From Actinomadura kijaniata NBRC 14229 (lineage in GTDB: Bacteria > Actinomycetota > Actinomycetes > Streptosporangiales > Streptosporangiaceae), in assembly GCF_001552175.1 (NCBI RefSeq), contig NZ_BCQR01000070.1, positions 1-54,452 on the forward strand: a DNA stretch of 54,452 nucleotides, in the 5' to 3' direction. Below are positions 1 to 6,763 of this stretch, one piece after another. The notes beneath the pieces are model-generated. The model was given only the letters and a program-made list of their open reading frames with translations, made no database searches and had not been told where the DNA came from. The position numbers and the translations under genes are program-made. The stretch's first letter is position 1. Each line of letters begins with the position of its first letter.

Positions 1-1131
1 CGCGCTGCGCAGCCCGACCTGCCGGAGCTGGGCGGTGCCGTCGGCGCCGCGCAGCTCCGCCAGCAGCGCCGCCGCGGTCCGGCCGTCGGCCGCGCCGCGC
101 GCCGCGACGAAGAACGGGAAGTCCAGGTAGGGGGCCCCGTGCGCGGGATAGACGGTCTCGACGGGCCGGACGGCGCGCGTCCCGGTGTGCCGCCACGCCC
201 GGTGCTCGGGGACCACGGCGACCTCGGCGGGCCCGTCCTCGCCCACGCCGGTGAGCGCCGCGCCCAGGTCCGTCCCGTCCGGAAGCGTCCGGACGGTGCG
301 CATGGTCGCGGCGAACCGGGCGGTGACGCCGCGCGCCGTCGTGGCGTGGACGGTGGACTCCAGGGCCAGCAGCGTCAGCATCCCCGCCCCGGTCCGCGAC
401 GGGTCGGGGACCCGCAGCAGGTAGCGGGGCGTGGCGGCCCTCGCCGCGTGGAACACGCGGTCGGCGGCGACGCCGGGGCCGAACGCCGCCCAGGCCCGCC
501 GGTCCAGCTCGGAGCGGTGCCGCCGGGCGTCCGCGGTGGTCAGCACGAACACCAGCGGCGAGGAGGCGACCGAGGCGGGGGGCCGTCCGGCGGCGGGCCG
601 GATCGCGCGCGGCAGCATGTCCAGCCACAGCGAGGAGTCGGGGATCCACACGTCGGGGGTGCCCCGGCCGGTGCGGAACAGCGCCGCGGTCTCCCCCGAC
701 CGCCCGGCGGAGACCTTCACGGCCGCGCAGCGCCCCGCCTTGCGGCGCGCCCGGTTGAGGGAGGCGGCGACGGCGGTGACGGCGGGCGCGACGGCGGGGT
801 CGGCGGTCACCGTCAGCAGGGCCGCCGGGTCACAGGAGGGGCCGCGGACGGCCACCACCCAGCCGCCCCCGCCCAGCAGCAGGCCGAGGCCCAGCGCGGC
901 GGCGACGGCGAGGGTGAGCCGGTCCCGGCTGCGCCGCAGCCGCCGGGAGGCCAGCGCCCCCGGCCCCGGGAACGACCCCGGTCCGGTGAACGGGTTCGGC
1001 GCGGCGCCCGGCGCCCGGCCGGGCGCCTCGACGACCACCGCCTCGTCCCAGGAAGGGAACGGGGACGGGACGGGCCCGTCCGCGTCCGAATCCGACGTTG
1101 AGGGACCCAACCGAAAGCGACCCTTCGTCAA
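1..1131 (-). CDS. Membrane-anchored substrate-binding-like protein, C-terminus cut by window edge
   Basis: The reverse frame is open from about 1131 through the first base of the window, so the C-terminus is missing. A proline-rich cytoplasmic N-terminus is followed by an Arg-rich stretch, one hydrophobic segment (LTLAVAAALGLGLLLGGGGW) and an extracytoplasmic domain beginning near PSCDPAALLTV. The motif DVWIPDSSLWL recurs almost unchanged in the reverse gene at 8043-9050, so the two are paralogues. In actinobacteria such domains often precede a von Willebrand A domain, which may lie beyond the edge; that is family knowledge and not seen here. The start is uncertain: TTG at 1131 is the most upstream after an in-frame stop, and TTG at 1110 or GTG at 1038 are alternatives. 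No transporter genes adjoin it. Confidence 0.75.
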   Translation of the reverse strand, partial: MTKGRFRLGPSTSDSDADGPVPSPFPSWDEAVVVEAPGRAPGAAPNPFTGPGSFPGPGALASRRLRRSRDRLTLAVAAALGLGLLLGGGGWVVAVRGPSCDPAALLTVTADPAVAPAVTAVAASLNRARRKAGRCAAVKVSAGRSGETAALFRTGRGTPDVWIPDSSLWLDMLPRAIRPAAGRPPASVASSPLVFVLTTADARRHRSELDRRAWAAFGPGVAADRVFHAARAATPRYLLRVPDPSRTGAGMLTLLALESTVHATTARGVTARFAATMRTVRTLPDGTDLGAALTGVGEDGPAEVAVVPEHRAWRHTGTRAVRPVETVYPAHGAPYLDFPFFVAARGAADGRTAAALLAELRGADGTAQLRQVGLRSA

Positions 1132-1145
1132 TCATCGGCCCATCG

Positions 1146-1162
1146 GTGCCCTGGGGGCACCG
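1146..1162. promoter_or_regulatory. Short inverted repeat between divergent genes
   Basis: GGTGCC and GGCACC flank a 5-base centre in the space between the reverse substrate-binding-like gene and the forward metallopeptidase-fold gene. It could be an operator or a small hairpin. Nothing identifies a binding protein. Confidence 0.25.
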
Positions 1163-1364
1163 TTGTGTCACTTTAGCCACGATCATGAACCGGACCGGGC
1201 GGTTCCGGCGGCCCCATGCTCTCCTGGAGTGGCTCCACCTGGTACTCCAGGCCCAAAAATTTGATCAAAACCTAAGGTCGTCTGATGCTCCAGTACCAAC
1301 GCGGCGGGGCCGGGCGCCCCCGGGCCTGGCCGGGCGCGGCCGGACGGCTTCCGGAGACGGGCGG

Positions 1365-1380
1365 TAAGCTGGGAACCGTG
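1365..1380 (+). promoter_or_regulatory. Probable leaderless promoter -10 element for the metallopeptidase-fold gene
   Basis: TAAGCT fits the actinobacterial TANNNT -10 pattern and is followed by 7 bases and then the GTG start at 1378. There is no good Shine-Dalgarno sequence, so the transcript probably begins at or next to the start codon. No -35 match is obvious. Confidence 0.45.
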
Positions 1381-1806
1381 CGATCCCGTGTGGCTGGCGT
1401 GCGGCGTCGTGACCGTCACGGTCGCGGCCTCCGCGGCCCCCTGACGCCCCCGTTGGCGCCGATCTCCCGTACCCGCGCGGAACGCTTCGACGACCTCGTC
1501 CACGACGAGGTGCGCCGGCTGACCGAACGCTGGGACCAGGAGCTGGCCCATGTCGAGTTCGCCGTGATGGAGGTCCCGGACGTGGAGCCCCGCTCCGAGG
1601 GGCCGGTGCCGCTGTCGGCGACGCTGTCCGGCGGCACGGGCCGGCCGGTGCGGATCGTGGTCTACCGGCGCCCCGTCGAGGTGCGCGCCTCCGGCGAGCG
1701 CGAGACGGCCCGGCTGGTGCGCGACCTGCTGGTGGAGGAGGTCGCCGACCTCCTCGGCCTGGCCCCCGAGTCGGTCGACCCGAGCTACGACTCCCCCGAC
1801 GACTGA
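1378..1806 (+). CDS. Metallopeptidase-fold (zincin-like, DUF1025-type) protein lacking HExxH
   Basis: This 142-residue protein has the features of the small actinobacterial metallopeptidase-family proteins: a basic N-terminus (RRRDRHGRGLRGP), a central segment FAVMEVPDVEP, the strand IVVYRRPVE, and a final helix followed by LLGLAPESVDP. In active zincins of this family the final helix carries HExxH. Here the equivalent stretch reads VRDLLVEEVADLLGL with no histidine, so hydrolytic activity is doubtful and a structural or regulatory role is possible. The GTG start at 1378 is chosen because the conserved basic N-terminus begins there and a -10-like TAAGCT lies 7 bases upstream. The M. tuberculosis counterpart sits beside whiB2 and fbiA as it does here. 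The family call rests on recalled similarity. Confidence 0.75.
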   Translation: MRSRVAGVRRRDRHGRGLRGPLTPPLAPISRTRAERFDDLVHDEVRRLTERWDQELAHVEFAVMEVPDVEPRSEGPVPLSATLSGGTGRPVRIVVYRRPVEVRASGERETARLVRDLLVEEVADLLGLAPESVDPSYDSPDD

Positions 1807-1975
1807 CCCGCGCGGGCCCCTTCTCCGCGCCGCCCCGTGCCCGTCCGCGCCCCTGCCCGCACGGCGGTGAATAGTGCCTGGGTACCTACCGGCCTCCCCC
1901 GACTCCCGACAGGGTGATCAACGGCCCTGATCATGGCGATCACGGCCGTTCCGCACCACCCGAAGGGACGCCGCC

Positions 1976-2860
1976 ATGCCCTCCCGCGCCGCGCGGTCAG
2001 CCGCGCTGTCCGCCGTCCTGTCCACCGCGCTGTCCGCCACCGCCGTCGCCGCCGTCGCGACCGCCGCCCCCGCCTCGGCCGCCGGCGCCCTCCCGGTGTA
2101 CTTCGTGCACGGCATCGACTGGAACCACAGCCGGGCCGGGGACGCTCAGATCAACTGCGACAGCACGTGGAAGAACGCCATCTCCGCGCTGCGGGCCAAG
2201 GGCTGGACCACCCCCATGATCACGTGGGGGTACTACGCCAAGGACACCCGCTGCACGCGCAAGTTCAAGGGCGATCTCAACACGCGCATCCAGGAGCTGG
2301 GACGGCGGCTCGCCTGGGACATCCACGACCACTACAGCAAGAGCGGCAAGCCCGTCGCGGTCGTCGGGCACTCCATGGGCGGGCTGGTCATCCGGGCCGC
2401 GCTGGAGGGCACCCGGCGGTACGGGGCCAACAAGGACTGGCCCGACCGCCTGATCGTCCGGTACGCCGTCACCTACAGCACCCCGCACACCGGGACCAGC
2501 TGGGGCACCAGCTGCCTGGCCGTGCGCGGCTGGGAGCAGTGCAGCGACGTCCGTCCCAACAGCGGGTTCCTGCGCTGGGCGGGCCAGAACCCGCAGGGCT
2601 CCGGCGGCACCGAGTGGACGCTGGTCGGCGCCTCCGACGACGACATGATCACCACCGGGTCGGCGACCGGGATGCGCGCCAAGCGCAAGGTGAAGTACGC
2701 CGCCGGGCAGGGTCTGGAGCACAGCACGGTCAAGAACAAGGGCACCGGCAACACCTGGAAGGCGAGCCGCTCCAACGACTTCGGCAAGACCTGGCGCAGC
2801 GGCACCGGCGCCGGCCCGCTGCTGCTGCTCCACCGGGTGTTGTCGGGCTCCTCCGCCTGA
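1976..2860 (+). CDS. Secreted alpha/beta hydrolase (lipase-like)
   Basis: This 294-residue protein opens with a Sec-type signal peptide (Arg at 4 and 7, Ala-rich core, ASA-A cleavage near residue 36). The mature part starts with PVYFVHGIDW, the oxyanion-hole strand of alpha/beta hydrolases, and has the nucleophile elbow GHSMGG with Ser133. Likely triad partners are an Asp in the SDDD cluster near 221-223 and His249 in LEHST. Three mature-domain cysteines at 61, 93 and 180, plus one at 189, suggest disulfides. It should act outside the cell on an ester or lipid; the substrate is not predictable. GAAGGGAC lies 7 bases before the ATG. A strong hairpin follows at 2887-2931, so it appears to be a single transcription unit. 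Confidence 0.85.
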   Translation: MPSRAARSAALSAVLSTALSATAVAAVATAAPASAAGALPVYFVHGIDWNHSRAGDAQINCDSTWKNAISALRAKGWTTPMITWGYYAKDTRCTRKFKGDLNTRIQELGRRLAWDIHDHYSKSGKPVAVVGHSMGGLVIRAALEGTRRYGANKDWPDRLIVRYAVTYSTPHTGTSWGTSCLAVRGWEQCSDVRPNSGFLRWAGQNPQGSGGTEWTLVGASDDDMITTGSATGMRAKRKVKYAAGQGLEHSTVKNKGTGNTWKASRSNDFGKTWRSGTGAGPLLLLHRVLSGSSA

Positions 2861-2886
2861 TCCCCCCGCTCCCGCTCACCCACGAC

Positions 2887-2931
2887 GACGGGCCTCGGCC
2901 CCGGCCTCCCCTGCCGGGTCCGAGGCCCGTC
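2887..2931 (+). terminator. Hairpin terminator after the secreted hydrolase
   Basis: GACGGGCCTCGG pairs perfectly with CCGAGGCCCGTC across a 21-base GC-rich loop, starting 26 bases after the stop codon. There is no T-tract, which is common for high-GC actinobacterial terminators. Confidence 0.7.
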
Positions 2932-3492
2932 GCCTCACCGGCCACCGATTCCTGAATCCGGTGCCGTATTTCACCGGGATCCTGTCACCGCCGCCGGCGC
3001 CGCAACAAGAAGAAAGGCGATGTGGGCGCGCCGCCGCCCGGAAATTGGGAGTCAGGCACCAGGCGCATTAGTGCCATGGTTCCTGGCGCCCGGGACGCGG
3101 GACTCCATACCGTTCCCCACGGTCGTGTCCGATCTTCGCGGGAAAGGAGAAGGCAGATGTCGAGCCGTACGACGCAGGCGCTGACCGCCGTCCCGGCCGG
3201 GACCCGTCGCGCAGCCCGGCGTCTTCCTCACGGACCTGCGGGTACGCCATCGCGAGGCCCGCAGGACCGGAAAGTGGCCGAGCCGCCGCCCGGCCCTCCC
3301 GCGCGGGCGCCCCACCCGGCCGGCCGGCAGGCTGTGGAAGGGCATCCGAAATCCATGGATGAGCGCGAACAGCGTTTTCCCGTGGCCCGGAACGATCTCC
3401 AGAAATGCGAGTACCCGACCCCCGTTTCCGGAATGAACGGCGGAACATCCCTGCTCCGCCCTTCCCTCCCTCAATCCGAAAAGGATGAGAAA
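2932..3492. other. 561-base gap with a decoy start and no convincing gene
   Basis: The forward frame of the next gene stays open back to about 3022. The composition is less G/C-rich at third codon positions and the translation lacks any domain. It contains a well-formed Shine-Dalgarno and ATG (GGAAAGGAG about 7 bases before ATG at 3157), in frame with the signal peptide that begins at 3493. An imperfect inverted repeat (GGCACCAGG and CCTGGCGCC) lies near 3055-3092. I read this as a long 5' region of the small secreted protein gene, possibly with a leader peptide. Confidence 0.4.
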
Positions 3493-3960
3493 ATGAGCTT
3501 CTCCCCTGCGATCGCCGTCAAGCGCGCCGCCGTCGTCGGCGGCCTCGGCCTGGCCATGGGCGCGGGCATGCTCGGCACCGCCACCGCGCACGCCGACATC
3601 CACGCCACGGGCAAGCCCGTCAAGTCCTTCGACGTGTGTCTGCCGAAGACCGGCAAGTGCAACGCGATGTCCACCGTCCGCGTCAAGGGCCAGGTCCTCT
3701 TCCTGCCGGGCAACGTTCGGATCAACTACTCCGGCTACAACCGGCTGAAGATGCGCGCCTCCCTGCAGTACACGATCGACCGCAAGGCCGGCAAGGACAT
3801 CACCCGGAAGGTGCCGTTCGGGGCGAAGCTGAAGCCCCAGAGCGTGGCCACCGGCGTCAAGGCCGCCAACATCAAGAAGATCACCTTCAAGGTGTGCAAG
3901 GGCGTCGGCAACGACTGCGGCAAGCCGCAGGTCGTGACCCCGGGCCGCGGCGTGCGCTGA
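3493..3960 (+). CDS. Small secreted basic protein with four cysteines
   Basis: The 155-residue product starts with a signal peptide (MSFSPAIAVKRAAVV, then a Gly/Ala/Leu core) with likely cleavage at AHA-D near residue 34. The mature protein of about 120 residues is Lys/Arg-rich and has two cysteine pairs, CLPKTGKC near the start and CKGVGNDC near the end, which suggests two disulfide loops. No catalytic motif or known family is recognised. ATG at 3493 is chosen because AAGGATG precedes it closely and the signal peptide begins exactly there; an in-frame upstream ATG at 3157 with a better ribosome site would add 112 residues and bury the signal peptide. A hairpin terminator follows at 4060-4092. 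Confidence 0.75.
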   Translation: MSFSPAIAVKRAAVVGGLGLAMGAGMLGTATAHADIHATGKPVKSFDVCLPKTGKCNAMSTVRVKGQVLFLPGNVRINYSGYNRLKMRASLQYTIDRKAGKDITRKVPFGAKLKPQSVATGVKAANIKKITFKVCKGVGNDCGKPQVVTPGRGVR

Positions 3961-4308
3961 CCCGCGACCGCCCCCGCCGAACTCCGGCCGGACGTTCCGT
4001 GACCGCGGAGACCCCCGATCGTCCGGCCGGTGACAGGAGGGAATCCCTCCCGTGGTGACGCGACGGCCCGCGCATGACGCGCGGGCCGTCGCTTCGTGTT
4101 CGGTAGCGGTATCGGTTCGGTCGGTTCTCGTCGGTCGGTCCTGGTCAGTCGGTTCCGGTCGGCGCCGGCCCACCCGCGTTCGCGCGTGCGCGCATGCCCT
4201 GCCTCCCCCTCGCACGGCGCCGTGCGTCCCGTCGCCGCCCCGGCAGGGGCCGGGACGGCGGGGCGGAACGCGGTCCGCCGCGGGCCCCCTGCCCGCGGCG
4301 GCCGGCCG
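3961..4308. other. 348-base convergent gap holding a terminator
   Basis: This gap separates the forward secreted-protein gene from the reverse whiB gene. Apart from the strong hairpin at 4060-4092 and a small GGAGGG/CCCTCC hairpin near 4037-4051, I see no coding or RNA feature. Confidence 0.5.
4060..4092. terminator. Strong bidirectional hairpin terminator
   Basis: GCGACGGCCCGCG pairs perfectly with CGCGGGCCGTCGC (13 base pairs) across a 7-base loop, followed on the forward strand by TTCGTGTT. It sits between convergent genes and could serve both. Confidence 0.75.
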
Positions 4309-4572
4309 TCATCCGGCCTGACGCTTCAGCTTCCGCCGCTCCCGCTCCGACAGACCCCCCCAAATTCCGAAACGTTCATCGTGCTGCAACGCGTACTCAA
4401 GGCACTCGGCCCGTACCTCGCATGCCCGGCACACCTTCTTGGCCTCGCGAGTGGAGCCGCCCTTCTCCGGAAAAAACGCCTCCGGGTCCGTCTGCGCGCA
4501 CAACGCGCGCTCCTGCCAGCCCAACTCTTCGCCGTCTGTGCCGTGCGCCAGCGGGATGACCACCTCGCTCAC
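4309..4572 (-). CDS. whiB: WhiB-family iron-sulfur transcription factor (WhiB/WhiB2 type)
   Basis: This 87-residue protein has the four cluster-binding cysteines of the Wbl family (Cys25, Cys48, Cys51, Cys57 in C-x22-C-x2-C-x5-C), the turn motif GIWGG and the basic C-terminal helix ERERRKLKRQ. The block from GWQERALCAQTDPEAFFPEKG onward matches Streptomyces WhiB and mycobacterial WhiB2/WhmD, developmental and division regulators that act with WhiA or the sigma factor. GTG at 4572 is chosen because GGAGGTG lies just upstream. A longer in-frame extension to 4689 has no such site. The neighbouring fbiA supports the WhiB2 assignment by conserved gene order. Confidence 0.92.
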   Translation of the reverse strand: MSEVVIPLAHGTDGEELGWQERALCAQTDPEAFFPEKGGSTREAKKVCRACEVRAECLEYALQHDERFGIWGGLSERERRKLKRQAG

Positions 4573-4659
4573 AGCGCACCTCCTAGCCCGTGGAGCCCCC
4601 TGGTCGATGCCTTCCCTCCAGCTCCATCCCCCGAGAAGGCATAGAACTACACCCACGAA

Positions 4660-4689
4660 ATTACACGTGTGTAGTGCCTGCCCCGTCAA
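4660..4689 (-). promoter_or_regulatory. Candidate whiB promoter with palindromic spacer
   Basis: On the reverse strand TTGACG (4684-4689) and TGTAAT (4660-4665) are separated by 18 bases, a good -35/-10 pair about 90 bases upstream of the whiB start. The perfect palindrome ACACGTGT at 4663-4670 overlaps the -10 and spacer and could be an operator. Confidence 0.45.
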
Positions 4690-4798
4690 GCGGAACCAGT
4701 TTCCGAAGGGACAAAGAGGGGTTTTTGGGGTAGCACCGCGATCTGCTTTGACCAGAGATCAGATAAACGCGGCTTCACCTGGGGTAATCAGGAGATCA

Positions 4799-5665
4799 CT
4801 ACGACGGACGGTTGTCGCGGTACCAGTCCCCGCCCTCGTTCGGCGGCTGCTCGCCGGGCTGCTGGCCCGGCTGCTGCCCCTGCTGCGGCTGTCCGTACCC
4901 CTGTCCGGGCTGTCCGTAACCCGGCTGCCCGGTGTCGCTGCCCGCCCCTCCGTAGGCGCGGGTCCACTCGCCGACGTTCTCCTCCTCGGCGGGCTGCTGC
5001 CCCTGCTGCGGCTGCTGCCCGTACTGCTGGTACTGCTGCTGGGGCTGCTGGCCGAACTGCTGGGGCTGGCCGTACTGCTGGCCCTGCTCCGGCTGGCCGA
5101 ACTGCTGCTGGGGCTGCCCGAACTGCTGCCCCTGCGGCTGGCCGAAATCGGGGTAGCCGCCCTGGCCCACCTGGCCGGGCTGGGCCTGCGGGCGCGCGGG
5201 CTGCATCCCCTTGAAGACCGTCAGGACGAACCAGATCGCCAGCCCGACCACCGCCAGCCGCGCCGCGCCGTACAGGAACACCGCCAGCTTGTCGGCGGCG
5301 CTCGCCAGGCCCGACGGCACCAGCATCGCGCTCAGCCACGCGACCACGCCGAACAGCGCGACGCCGCCCAGCACGCCGAGGGCGCCCATCACCACGGTGC
5401 GGGCCTGCCTGGTCTCGGTCGCCCACACCGACAGCGCGACCGCCAGCACCACCAGCAGCACCTGGCCGGTGTGGGTGAAGAACCCGCCGGTGATCTCGGC
5501 CAGGGCGCGCGACTTGAACGAGCTGCCGACCTCCTGGCCGGCGATCTCGCCGCTGACGCCGCCCGCCAGCAGGGCGATCAGTCCGGCGAGCAGCTGCAGT
5601 CCGGCGGCCCCCAGCAGGACCCAGGCGGCGGGCTCGCGCAGGCGCTGGACGGCTTCCTTGTTCAC
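4799..5665 (-). CDS. Four-helix membrane protein with Gln/Gly/Pro-rich tail
   Basis: The 288-residue product has about four hydrophobic segments in its first 150 residues (for example AAWVLLGAAGLQLLAGLIAL and VVGLAIWFVLTVFKGM). From about residue 160 a low-complexity tail of repeated FGQPQ, YGQPQ and QQ blocks follows, ending in DWYRDNRPS. Such tails are common on actinobacterial septal or polar membrane proteins and are probably disordered and cytoplasmic. No enzymatic domain is seen. GTG at 5665 is chosen because GGGAG lies 8 bases upstream; an in-frame GTG 14 codons earlier is possible. The neighbours whiB (same strand) and fbiA (divergent) do not reveal its role. Confidence 0.8.
   Translation of the reverse strand: MNKEAVQRLREPAAWVLLGAAGLQLLAGLIALLAGGVSGEIAGQEVGSSFKSRALAEITGGFFTHTGQVLLVVLAVALSVWATETRQARTVVMGALGVLGGVALFGVVAWLSAMLVPSGLASAADKLAVFLYGAARLAVVGLAIWFVLTVFKGMQPARPQAQPGQVGQGGYPDFGQPQGQQFGQPQQQFGQPEQGQQYGQPQQFGQQPQQQYQQYGQQPQQGQQPAEEENVGEWTRAYGGAGSDTGQPGYGQPGQGYGQPQQGQQPGQQPGEQPPNEGGDWYRDNRPS
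4826..5180. repeat. Degenerate coding repeat for GQPQ/YGQPQQ units
   Basis: On the coding (reverse) strand, runs of CAG-, GGC- and CCG-type codons give repeated FGQPQ/YGQPQ/QQ units in the tail of the membrane protein. The array is imperfect and likely to vary in length between strains. Confidence 0.6.
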
Positions 5666-5796
5666 GGCGACATCTCCCGGCGGTGCTGTCACGGTCACGG
5701 CAAACGGTTTCTTCGAAAAGCTTCGCACATCCCCGCCCTGACCGCCGCCCCACCCTTGATCGCCGGGCGGTGTCCGGCCCGGCCCGCCGCGGCCCT

Positions 5797-5812
5797 TAGG
5801 CTGATCGGCATG
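5797..5812 (+). promoter_or_regulatory. Probable leaderless promoter -10 element for fbiA
   Basis: TAGGCT is followed by 7 bases and then the ATG at 5810. There is no Shine-Dalgarno sequence. The spacing is that of a leaderless actinobacterial transcript. Confidence 0.5.
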
Positions 5813-6763
5813 AGGATCGTGGCGCTGGCGGGCGGCATCGGTGGGGCCCGCTTCCTGCGCGGACTGCAGGCGGCCGCCCCCGAGGCCGACATCACCGTCA
5901 TCGGCAACACCGGTGACGACATCTCGCTGTTCGGGCTGCGGGTCTGCCCCGACCTGGACACCGTCATGTACACGCTCGGCGGCGGCATCAACGAGGAGCA
6001 GGGCTGGGGCCGCGCCGGCGAGTCGTTCACGGTGAAGGAGGAGCTGCTCGCCTACGGCGTCGGGCCGTCCTGGTTCGGGCTGGGCGACCGGGACTTCGCC
6101 ACCCACATCGTGCGGACGCAGATGCTGGCGGCCGGGTACAAGCTGTCGGCGGTCACCGAGGCGCTGTGCGACCGGTGGAAGCCGGGCGTGCGGCTGATCC
6201 CGATGACCGACGACCAGGTCGAGACGCACGTCGTGGTCGACGACCCCGAGCACGGCCGCCGCGCGATCCACTTCCAGGAGTGGTGGGTGCGGCTGCGCGC
6301 CGCGCTCCCGGCGCGGTCGATCGTCCCGGTCGGCGCGGACGAGGCCAGGCCCGCGCCGGGCGTGCTGAAGGCGATCGAGTCGGCCGACTTCGTGCTGCTC
6401 CCGCCGTCCAACCCGGTGGTGAGCGTCGGCACGATCCTGGCGATCCCCGGCGTCCGCGACGCGGTCGCCGCCAAGACCGTCGTCGGCGTCTCCCCGATCA
6501 TCGGGGGCGCCCCGGTGCGCGGCATGGCCGACGCGTGCCTGACCGCGATCGGCGTGGAGACCTCCGCCCGCGCCGTCGCCGAGCACTACGGGCCGGACCT
6601 GCTGGACGGCTGGCTGGTCGACGAGGCCGACGCCGGCGTGGCGGTGGACGGGATCGCGGTGCGGTCGCGCCCGCTGCTGATGAGCGACGCCGACGCCACC
6701 CGGGCGATCGCCGCCGCCGCCGTCGGGCTGGCCCGGGAGCTGTCGGGGGAGTCGGCCGCGTGA
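5810..6763 (+). CDS. fbiA: F420 biosynthesis 2-phospho-L-lactate transferase-type enzyme (CofD/FbiA)
   Basis: This 317-residue protein transfers the phospho-enolpyruvyl (or phospholactyl) unit from its GDP/GPP-activated form to the deazaflavin Fo, making (dehydro-)F420-0 in the cytoplasm. It begins with the family signature MRIVALAGGIGGARFLRGL, a phosphate-binding loop, followed by VIGNTGDDISLFGLRVCPDLD and TLGGGINEE, and later LLPPSNPVVSVGTILAIPG and SPIIGGAPVRGMAD, all typical CofD blocks. Length matches the family. Its stop overlaps the GTG start of fbiB by four bases (GTGA), so the two are translationally coupled. The guanylyltransferase that supplies its substrate (CofC/FbiD) is not in the window. 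Confidence 0.95.
   Translation: MRIVALAGGIGGARFLRGLQAAAPEADITVIGNTGDDISLFGLRVCPDLDTVMYTLGGGINEEQGWGRAGESFTVKEELLAYGVGPSWFGLGDRDFATHIVRTQMLAAGYKLSAVTEALCDRWKPGVRLIPMTDDQVETHVVVDDPEHGRRAIHFQEWWVRLRAALPARSIVPVGADEARPAPGVLKAIESADFVLLPPSNPVVSVGTILAIPGVRDAVAAKTVVGVSPIIGGAPVRGMADACLTAIGVETSARAVAEHYGPDLLDGWLVDEADAGVAVDGIAVRSRPLLMSDADATRAIAAAAVGLARELSGESAA

Noticed and set aside
3022..3492. N-terminal extension of the small secreted protein
   Set aside because: It would bury a clear signal peptide, lacks G/C third-position bias and has no domain. ATG at 3493 has its own ribosome site.
4439..5809. Long forward reading frame running into fbiA
   Set aside because: It is antisense to whiB and to the Gln-rich membrane protein. 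CofD homology begins exactly at 5810.
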